From an uncultured Kangiellaceae bacterium (GTDB lineage Bacteria; Pseudomonadota; Gammaproteobacteria; Enterobacterales; Kangiellaceae): a stretch of DNA of 40,618 nucleotides. Position 1 is the first letter of the stretch. The number at the start of each line of letters is the position of its first letter. Both the position numbers and the translations under genes were made by a program. The stretch is taken from positions 1 through 40,618 of the forward strand of contig CAJQOL010000177.1 in the NCBI GenBank assembly GCA_905479925.1. The letters run 5' to 3'. The notes below the pieces were generated by a model. That model saw nothing but the letters and a program-made list of their open reading frames with translations. It was not told the DNA's origin and made no database searches. Below are positions 34,597 to 40,618 of this stretch, piece by piece.

Positions 34597-35205
34597 CTAT
34601 CGCTTGTCTTTAAGGATTAGACCTAATGACTGTAAATAAGTCACTACTGCGTCTAGTTCAGTTTTACCGGCAACTTCCGACTTTGCATTGGCAATATCAG
34701 TATCGGTATAGGGAACCCCAACCATTCTTAGCGCTTCCATTTTCTTGCCGGTTAATTCGCCATCTAAAACCGCATGTTCAAGCCAAGTAAACGCGGGCAT
34801 ATTAGAATCGGGAACGAGATCTCTAGGGTTAAGCAAGTGAACTCGGTGCCACTCGTCGCTATATCTACCACCTACGCGCGCTAAATCAGGACCGGTTCTT
34901 TTGGAGCCCCAAAGGAACGGATGTTCCCAAACATGCTCTCCGGCAACTGAGTAGTGACCATAGCGTTCAGTTTCCGCTCTAAACGGGCGAATCATCTGTG
35001 AGTGGCAGGTATTACAACCTTCACGAATATAAATATCCCTTCCTTCCAAGGCTAGAGCAGAATGTGGCTTCATTCCTTTTAGCGGTTCGGTGGTATCAGA
35101 AATGAAAAATAAAGGTACGATTTCCGCCAAACCACCAAAACTAATAACGATGAATATAAGCAAGCCCATTAGGCCGATATTTTTTTCTACTTTTTCATGT
35201 TTCAT
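34597..35205 (-). CDS. ccoO: Cytochrome cbb3 oxidase subunit II (mono-heme)
   Basis: CcoO, 202 residues. Membrane anchor about 11-35; heme c motif C64-N-T-C-H68 within [15 protein letters not shown], followed by family blocks [48 protein letters not shown] and the axial methionine in SNMPAF. GGGGA precedes the ATG. It sits 15 bp from ccoN and 11 bp from ccoQ in the ccoNOQP operon. Confidence 0.97.
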   Translation of the reverse strand: MKHEKVEKNIGLMGLLIFIVISFGGLAEIVPLFFISDTTEPLKGMKPHSALALEGRDIYIREGCNTCHSQMIRPFRAETERYGHYSVAGEHVWEHPFLWGSKRTGPDLARVGGRYSDEWHRVHLLNPRDLVPDSNMPAFTWLEHAVLDGELTGKKMEALRMVGVPYTDTDIANAKSEVAGKTELDAVVTYLQSLGLILKDKR

Positions 35206-35220
35206 ATTATCGTCCCCTAG

Positions 35221-36624
35221 TTATGCTGCTTTCGCAGGGCTTTGTTGAATGGTTTTAATGGTGTTGTAAGCCATGATTAACATACCCGCGAAGAATAGTG
35301 CACCGCCTACCAGTCTAATTGCATAGAAAGGGTAAGTAGTAGTGACTGATTCGATAAAACTATAAGTTAATGTGCCATCAGCGTTTACCGCACGCCACAT
35401 CATTCCTTGCATAACGCCCGCTATCCACATAGCAGCTATGTACAACACAACACCAATCGTTGAAACCCAGAAGTGAATATTGATCAAGTTTGTGCTGTAC
35501 ATATCTTTCATTCCATATAATTTAGGAATTAAATAGTACATCGCACCAATGGTCACGAAAGCGACCCAACCCAGAGCACCCGAATGCACATGACCTATTG
35601 TCCAATCCGTATAATGAGACAGGGCATTGACCGTTTTGATAGCCATCATTGGACCTTCAAAAGTAGACATCCCATAAAAAGATAAAGAAACGATAAGGAA
35701 CTTTAATATAGGATCGGTTCGTAACTTATGCCATGCACCGGAAAGTGTCATTATTCCGTTGATCATTCCACCCCAGGAAGGCGCAAGCAGAATCAATGAG
35801 AAAACCATACCAAGAGACTGAGCCCAGTCTGGTAAAGCGGTATATTGCAGATGATGAGGCCCGGCCCACATATAAGTTGCTATTAACGCCCAAAAATGAA
35901 CGATTGAAAGGCGGTAGGAGTAAACGGGGCGTTCAGCTTGTTTTGGGATGAAGTAGTACATCATGCCAAGAAAGCCTGCGGTCAAGAAGAAACCTACCGC
36001 ATTATGTCCGTACCACCATTGCACCATAGCGTCTATGGCACCACCATAAGCGGAATAGGACTTTGTTAATGTTACTGGGACAGCGGCGCTATTGACAATG
36101 TGCAAAACCGCAACCGTTATAATAAACGCTCCGTAAAACCAGTTAGCGACGTAAATATGAGATGTTTTACGTTTTATAATTGTTCCAAAGAACAATATGG
36201 CGTAAGCAACCCAAACCACCGCGATTAATATATCGATTGGCCATTCTAGTTCTGCGTATTCCTTTCCTCCGGTAATTCCGAGAGGCAGGGTAACGGCCGC
36301 GAGAACAATAATTAGTTGCCATCCCCAGAATACAAATGCTGCTAACCCATTGCTAATAAGGGGGGCTTGGCAGGTTCGTTGTACCACATACAATGACGTT
36401 GCCATTAAAGCACTTCCACCAAACGCAAAAATGACGGCATTGGTATGAAGTGGTCGAAGTCGACCATAGGTAAGGTATTCAATTCCGTAAGTTAAATCTG
36501 GAAAAAACAGCTGAGCGGCGATAATTACACCGACTAGCATGCCGACGATTCCCCAAACGACCGTCATTATTGAAAATTGTTTTACAACTTTATAGTTGTA
36601 AGTCAAAGCTTGAGTATCTGACAT
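35221..36624 (-). CDS. ccoN: Cytochrome cbb3 oxidase catalytic subunit I
   Basis: CcoN, 467 residues and about 12 transmembrane helices; reduces O2 to water with high affinity. Metal-binding histidines are visible in [14 protein letters not shown] (low-spin heme b), [11 protein letters not shown] (CuB), the paired [10 protein letters not shown] (CuB) and the [10 protein letters not shown] region (heme b3), with a nearby Tyr (ATYMWAGP) positioned as the cross-linked residue of cbb3. A AGGAAA site precedes the ATG. First gene of the cco cluster, behind the FNR-type promoter at 36704-36744. Confidence 0.97.
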   Translation of the reverse strand: MSDTQALTYNYKVVKQFSIMTVVWGIVGMLVGVIIAAQLFFPDLTYGIEYLTYGRLRPLHTNAVIFAFGGSALMATSLYVVQRTCQAPLISNGLAAFVFWGWQLIIVLAAVTLPLGITGGKEYAELEWPIDILIAVVWVAYAILFFGTIIKRKTSHIYVANWFYGAFIITVAVLHIVNSAAVPVTLTKSYSAYGGAIDAMVQWWYGHNAVGFFLTAGFLGMMYYFIPKQAERPVYSYRLSIVHFWALIATYMWAGPHHLQYTALPDWAQSLGMVFSLILLAPSWGGMINGIMTLSGAWHKLRTDPILKFLIVSLSFYGMSTFEGPMMAIKTVNALSHYTDWTIGHVHSGALGWVAFVTIGAMYYLIPKLYGMKDMYSTNLINIHFWVSTIGVVLYIAAMWIAGVMQGMMWRAVNADGTLTYSFIESVTTTYPFYAIRLVGGALFFAGMLIMAYNTIKTIQQSPAKAA

Positions 36625-36703
36625 ACGATTTCCTAATTGTTTTTATTGATGATGAATTGCTGTATCAATGAACTCGGCCAATACCGACGAGTTTCAGGCG
36701 CAT

Positions 36704-36744
36704 TGTATATGAATCAATGAGTTCGTCCTATTGACTAAGATCAA
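36704..36744 (-). promoter_or_regulatory. FNR/Anr-type class II promoter of ccoNOQP
   Basis: On the minus strand the box TTGATCTTAGTCAA (36731-36744) matches TTGAT-N4-ATCAA at nine of ten positions. A -10-like TATACA lies at 36704-36709. Placing the box at -41.5 predicts -10 at 36703-36708, one base from what is seen, and a start at about 36696. The distance to the ccoN ATG is then about 70 nt. FNR/Anr activation of cbb3 genes is well established in Proteobacteria. Confidence 0.7.
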
Positions 36745-37122
36745 TATCTCATTAAACAAATAAAATTGAAGTCTATTATCTTAGAACCGCCTTAATTTTG
36801 TTTTGCGGCTTAGCCTATCCAAGCATCGACCATTTTACCTATGGATGATGAGCAAATGAACTTTAGTTTTGTCGTTATTATTTCCACTAAATAGTTAGTT
36901 TTGACCAAGGAAACGTTCAGAAAATGTGTTTCATCCATAAGTGCTTGCTATGTTATTGATAAATAAGGTTTTTACCCTTATTCATACGTTATATTATGGT
37001 ATTTTTGTCTACTAACATACCCAAAAAGTTAGAATTTATAGGGTTATAGTCACATATTTCGTCAAATTAACGCAAATAATAGTATTTGATTCAGTTTAGA
37101 TTCACAATAAAAGTAAATAATA

Positions 37123-37151
37123 TTGGCTTGCGTCGCTAGGCACGTTATAAA
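37123..37151 (+). promoter_or_regulatory. Candidate promoter of the RND transporter gene
   Basis: -35 TTGGCT (37123-37128), 17-bp spacer, -10 TATAAA (37146-37151). It would start transcription near 37158, about 58 bases before the ATG. Confidence 0.4.
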
Positions 37152-37215
37152 ATGGTTTGCTTGCGTCAAAGCACATAAAAAATGAACAATCTAAATCTTT
37201 ATTTAAGGGAATATT

Positions 37216-39756
37216 ATGCCTAATTGGCTAAAGTATCTTTATACTAATTTTATCATTCGACACACCGTTGTTTCTTTTGCCGTTGCCGTTGCCATTGTTA
37301 TGGTGGTGGCTTCCCATGGCGACTCTTTTAGAATGGACGCTTCCGCCGATTCGTTGGTCTTAGAGAATGACCAATCGTTAGAGTACTATCGTAAAATCAA
37401 GAAGAAATACGGAACTGACGATTACCTCTTTATTACTTTTGCGCCAAAGGATGAGTTATTCGCACCGGATTCTATAAAGCAATTGACCGCATTGCGCGAT
37501 CAGGTCGCTAAGCTACCCGGCGTCGAAACTGTCTTATCGCTTATTGATGCGCCTATTTTCGATCCGAATAATGTCAGCCTGTCCAATATTGAAGAAGACA
37601 TCTATTTCGTGAAAGATAAGGGGGTTGACCTAGCGAAAGCAAAGCAAGATATTCTATCGATTCCTTTGTACCTAAACCTACTAATTAGTGAAGACGGAGC
37701 GACCACTGCTTTACAAGCCAATTTGAAGGGCAATAAGAACTATTTCAAATTGAATGACGAACTAAGAAAGTTGCAATGGAAGCAGCGAACTAAAGAAAAA
37801 CTAACGCCCTATGAGTTGGCGGCTATGCAAAACCTTAAAAATGAACTTAGGTTGCTTGCTGATGAAGTTGCGGTTCGTAATGAAATAGTCATCAACGGTA
37901 TTCGTGACCTGAAAGATGGCTATAAGGACGTCGCTACCATCTATCTTGGCGGTGTACCAATGATTGCCCATGACATGGTTGATTATGTTAAGAGCGACTT
38001 AATTATTTTTGGCTTAGGCGTATTTATTATTTTGGTATTGATCCAAGCTTTCATATTTAGAAGGCTTCGCTGGATTATTATAACGCTAGGTTGTTGTACC
38101 GTTACGGCAGTATCGGCAATTGGTGTACTGGGATGGCTTGATTGGCCGGTAACGGTAATATCTTCAAATTTTGTCGCTTTGTTATTAATTATTACGATGT
38201 CATTAATGATTCACTTAATTGTTAGGTTCAGACAAGTTGAACGTGATTTTGAAATGCTGAGTTATAACGAGAAAGTGCTGGAAACACTTTCATCGATGTT
38301 TACGCCTTGCGCCTATACAAGTTTGACCACAATCGTAGCCTTCGGCTCGCTGATGGTTAGCGATATTCGACCGGTAATTGATTTTGGAAAGATGATGATC
38401 ATGGGGGTCAGTTTAGCCTTTGTTATCGCGTTTACTTTCTTTCCACTGTTAATGCTAATTCGCAAGAAGACATCCTTAGATGAGCGTAAAGAAGGGGCGT
38501 TTTTTGCATTTACCAACATGCTAGCGAAAATTAGTGATAAATGGCGAAAGCAAGTCGCCTTTACCGCAATAATTCTGAGTACTGTTAGCGCTTGGGGGAT
38601 CGGTTATTTGTCTGTAGATAATCGTTTTATTGATTACTTTAAGACAAACACCGAAATTTACCAGGGTATGAAAGTGATTGATACCGAGCTAGGCGGTACA
38701 ACACCGTTAGAAATTATTATTGATCGCGGCGCTATAGAAGCTGATTTTGCCTTTGTTGAAGAAGAAAATGAAGATGACGAGTTTGAAGATGAAGAGTTTG
38801 AGGACGATGAAGCATTTGCTGAAGTTGCCCCTGAAGAATCTCCAAGACTTTGGATGACCTCATTTGGTATTGACAAATTACATAAAATTCAAGATTACTT
38901 AAGTAGTCTTTCGGTGAGTGGAAAAGTATTATCGTTGGCCGCTGGTTTGCAAATTGTTGAACAGATCAACGGTAATGAAAGACTAGATGATTTTGAATTG
39001 TCTTTACTAGAAAAGAAAATCCCCGAAGACTTACGGGACCAGGTACTATCACCATTTTACGACCGAGAGAATGATGAGGTAAGGTTTTTAATTCGAGTTA
39101 AAGAGTCAGATCCGGATCTCAATCGAAACAAGTTATTGGCGGATATCAGTGAGTTTCTTAACGGCGAATTAGGAATAGATAAAGAACACTTTCATTTCAC
39201 GGGAATGCTAATTTTATATAACAACATGTTGGAAAGTTTATTCAAATCTCAAATATTAACTTTAGGTGTAGTGTTTGGCATTATTATGCTTATGTTTGTG
39301 GTGTTATTCAGGTCATTAAGTTTAGCGGTGATTGGCATGTTTCCGAACTTAATAGGCGCCTTTTTTGTTCTAGGTTTAATGGGGTGGTCTGGGATTCCAT
39401 TGGATATGATGACGATAACGATTGCTGCTATTAGTATTGGTATAGCGGTTGATAATACGATTCATTACATTCACCGGTTTAAAGCGGAGTACAAAAAACG
39501 CGGTGATTACACCCAAGCAATGTATGCCTGTCACGATACAATTGCACGTGCTATGTATTTTACATCAATTACCATTATTGCAGGCTTTTCGGTGTTAGTT
39601 TTATCTAACTTTATGCCGTCAATCTACTTTGGTGTATTTACAAGCTTAGCCATGTTTGTCGCGCTTCTTGCTAACCTAACGCTATTGCCGGTTATGTTAT
39701 TATTGTTTAAACCATTAAAGAAAGTGACAATAGAAGAAGCCGAGTTGGTTGGGTAA
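37216..39756 (+). CDS. RND/MMPL-type exporter with acidic periplasmic insert
   Basis: An 846-residue transporter of the RND superfamily (MMPL/HAE2-like). Two homologous halves each have one N-terminal helix, a large periplasmic loop and about five helices: segments near 15-32 and 255-420 in the first half, 447-465 and 672-837 in the second. DNTIHYIHRF and VALLLIITMSLMIHLIVRFRQ are the two TM4-like repeats with conserved acidic/His residues. The second periplasmic domain contains a Glu/Asp-rich low-complexity stretch at about 514-543 (roughly 20 acidic residues). AAGGGA precedes the ATG. No membrane fusion protein or outer-membrane channel is adjacent, so lipid or hopanoid-type export is more likely than tripartite drug efflux. 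Substrate unknown. Confidence 0.85.
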   Translation: MPNWLKYLYTNFIIRHTVVSFAVAVAIVMVVASHGDSFRMDASADSLVLENDQSLEYYRKIKKKYGTDDYLFITFAPKDELFAPDSIKQLTALRDQVAKLPGVETVLSLIDAPIFDPNNVSLSNIEEDIYFVKDKGVDLAKAKQDILSIPLYLNLLISEDGATTALQANLKGNKNYFKLNDELRKLQWKQRTKEKLTPYELAAMQNLKNELRLLADEVAVRNEIVINGIRDLKDGYKDVATIYLGGVPMIAHDMVDYVKSDLIIFGLGVFIILVLIQAFIFRRLRWIIITLGCCTVTAVSAIGVLGWLDWPVTVISSNFVALLLIITMSLMIHLIVRFRQVERDFEMLSYNEKVLETLSSMFTPCAYTSLTTIVAFGSLMVSDIRPVIDFGKMMIMGVSLAFVIAFTFFPLLMLIRKKTSLDERKEGAFFAFTNMLAKISDKWRKQVAFTAIILSTVSAWGIGYLSVDNRFIDYFKTNTEIYQGMKVIDTELGGTTPLEIIIDRGAIEADFAFVEEENEDDEFEDEEFEDDEAFAEVAPEESPRLWMTSFGIDKLHKIQDYLSSLSVSGKVLSLAAGLQIVEQINGNERLDDFELSLLEKKIPEDLRDQVLSPFYDRENDEVRFLIRVKESDPDLNRNKLLADISEFLNGELGIDKEHFHFTGMLILYNNMLESLFKSQILTLGVVFGIIMLMFVVLFRSLSLAVIGMFPNLIGAFFVLGLMGWSGIPLDMMTITIAAISIGIAVDNTIHYIHRFKAEYKKRGDYTQAMYACHDTIARAMYFTSITIIAGFSVLVLSNFMPSIYFGVFTSLAMFVALLANLTLLPVMLLLFKPLKKVTIEEAELVG

Positions 39757-39802
39757 ATAGTCAGAGTTTTTTATCTTGAACTAACTCGATGGACTGAATT
39801 AC

Positions 39803-39839
39803 CTTGAAGTACTTCGAAATGCTTTTGAAGTACTTCAAG
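39803..39839. terminator. Long inverted repeat (hairpin), possible terminator
   Basis: CTTGAAGTACTTC (39803-39815) and GAAGTACTTCAAG (39827-39839) are perfect complements, with GAAA/TTTT extending the stem inward, leaving a 3-base loop. Each arm itself contains the palindrome GAAGTACTTC. No T-run follows on either strand, so termination is uncertain; it lies 47 bp past the RND gene. Confidence 0.45.
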
Positions 39840-39930
39840 ATTGTAATCGTTTATTGTTGAAGTAACTGCGGCTTAAATTTCAAATTACGGCGTTAAACTT
39901 GACTTCTAACTCCATAATTAATTTCTGTGT

Positions 39931-40108
39931 TTGCTAATTTGAGGAGTAGTTGTTAACTAATCTGAAGAATAGTTTTTTGCCAGTTTGAAGAGTAGCTATT
40001 TGCTAATTTGAAAAGTAGTTGTTTGCTAGTTTGAAGACTAGTTATTTGCTAATTTGAAAAGCAGCCTTTTGCCTGTTTTAAGAATAGCTGCTTGCTAACT
40101 TAAAGTTT
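39931..40108. repeat. Tandem array of a 23-bp repeat, about 7.7 copies
   Basis: Units start at 39931, 39954, 39977, 40000, 40023, 40046, 40069 and 40092, an exact 23-bp period. Consensus is roughly TTGCTAATTTGAAGAGTAGT plus three variable bases. Copies differ by substitutions. There are no spacers. Confidence 0.9.
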
Positions 40109-40121
40109 GAATTCACGCGAT

Positions 40122-40526
40122 TCAGTTTGCATCATTAGCAAATCGTTTTATCTTTTCCACCATGGCTTTCAAACCGTTACCACGAGTTGGACTAAGGTGT
40201 TTGATAAGATCTAATGCAGTAAAATATGACTCTATATCAAACTGTAGGATTTGCTGTGGAGTTTTGTTATTGTAAGCAGCCATCACTATTGCTAATAACC
40301 CTTTAACGATGAGCGCGTCACTATCTACTTTAAAGTTCAGCGTATCGTCATTTTGGTCAGCTTCAATCCAAACTTGACTCTGGCAACCCGGAACTAGTTT
40401 TTCATCGGTTCGTATAGACTCGTCAACAGACGGCAATTCTTTGCCTAAGTCTATCATGTAGCGATATCTATCTTCCCAACTATCAAAAAAACTAATGGTT
40501 TCTACAATATCATCTGTTGTTGTCAT
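40122..40526 (-). CDS. sufE: SufE family Fe-S cluster assembly sulfur acceptor
   Basis: A 134-residue SufE/CsdE protein (E. coli SufE 138). The persulfide-carrying cysteine is C48 in LVPGCQSQVW; the flanking DWEDRYRYMIDLGKELP-type helix (SWEDRYRYMIDLGKELP), GLLAIVMAAYNNKTP and LSPTRGNGLKAMVEKIK are family blocks. It accepts sulfur from a SufS/CsdA cysteine desulfurase and passes it to the scaffold. Its ATG overlaps the stop of a sufT-like gene by one base, indicating a suf operon continuing outside the window. Confidence 0.95.
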   Translation of the reverse strand: MTTTDDIVETISFFDSWEDRYRYMIDLGKELPSVDESIRTDEKLVPGCQSQVWIEADQNDDTLNFKVDSDALIVKGLLAIVMAAYNNKTPQQILQFDIESYFTALDLIKHLSPTRGNGLKAMVEKIKRFANDAN

Positions 40527-40618
40527 TAGAAAAACATTCCTGTTTCGAGTTTAGCCTCATCACTCATCATATCACGATTCCAAGTAGGCTCGAATACTAG
40601 CTCAACGTCAACATTGTT
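40526..40618 (-). CDS. sufT: SufT-like (MIP18/DUF59) Fe-S protein, C-terminal fragment
   Basis: Only the last 30 codons and the TAA are in the window. The visible end, VDVELVFEPTWNRDMMSDEAK followed by LETGMFF, matches the C-terminus of SufT/PaaD-type MIP18 proteins (VEVELVWDPPWTPDRMSEAAKxxLGMF). These proteins aid Fe-S maturation and usually lie in suf operons, consistent with the coupled sufE. Identity rests on a short sequence. Confidence 0.7.
   Translation of the reverse strand, partial: NNVDVELVFEPTWNRDMMSDEAKLETGMFF

Larger units (their letters stand above)
36625..37215. other. Divergent control region between ccoN and the RND transporter
   Basis: About 590 bp without a gene. It holds the class II FNR-type promoter of ccoN (36704-36744) and a sigma70-like promoter for the RND gene (37123-37151). 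GCTTGCGTC occurs twice (37126-37134, 37159-37167), flanking the -10 region of the second promoter. The central part (36750-37090) is A+T-rich with no resolved structure. Confidence 0.6.
39757..40121. other. Intergenic region between the RND gene and sufE (convergent)
   Basis: About 365 bp. It consists mainly of a long inverted repeat (39803-39839) and eight tandem 23-bp repeats (39931-40108). No coding potential is apparent. Confidence 0.7.

Noticed and set aside
38658-38876. Serine-rich minus-strand open frame inside the RND gene
   Set aside because: It is the antisense of the Glu/Asp-rich stretch (GAA/GAT codons read as TTC/ATC in another frame); a composition artefact.
39931-40108. Repeats resembling a CRISPR array
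   Set aside because: Units are directly adjacent with no unique spacers, so this is a tandem repeat.

Overview
The window looks like the chromosome of a marine, respiratory gammaproteobacterium, plausibly near Kangiellaceae/Oceanospirillales. The evidence is an AT-rich sequence, an Rnf electron-transport complex, a cbb3 oxidase, DUF2288 and DUF3016 proteins, and the divergent apbC/metG pair next to dcd that several Gammaproteobacteria share. No 16S or other taxonomic marker is present, so the placement is inference.

Layout. 1-141 is the cut end of an IS66-type insertion sequence with its terminal repeat. 690-5325 encodes exported proteins: a choice-of-anchor-B/GEVED/P-domain protein with its own terminator, then a coupled pair made of a YtkA-like membrane-anchored protein and a MauG/Ccp-type di-heme lipoprotein. 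A tRNA-Leu(CAA) follows, then a Kef-type cation/proton antiporter, two small unknown proteins and an exported methyltransferase-fold protein. 9769-12682 is feoABC (ferrous iron uptake), with candidate FNR and Fur sites upstream. Next come a DksA-like zinc-finger protein, a TlpA-like thioredoxin and nudC. 15222-17606 is a YtrA-type GntR regulator/ABC ATPase/permease operon with a clear operator-like inverted repeat and a possible small membrane peptide at its end. DUF2288 and DUF3016 genes follow.

19319-27002 (minus strand) reads metG, an unknown membrane protein, then rnfABCDGE, closely packed; apbC and dcd lie divergently. 29023-36624 (minus) is a complete ccoNOQP-ccoGHI locus, without ccoS, behind a class II FNR-type promoter. 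37216-39756 is a two-repeat RND/MMPL transporter with a highly acidic insert. The window ends in sufE and the 3' end of a sufT-like gene on the minus strand.

Together the genes describe life at low oxygen: high-affinity cbb3 respiration, Fe(II) uptake, Rnf-driven reduction, and Fe-S cluster assembly (apbC, sufE, sufT). The two best FNR boxes sit exactly before feoA and ccoN. Most of the window is ordinary core genome. The least explained items are the YtkA-like/di-heme pair, the exported methyltransferase-fold protein, small ORFs, and a recurring pattern of short tandem repeats in gene gaps, three of which start inside the stop-codon region of the preceding gene.
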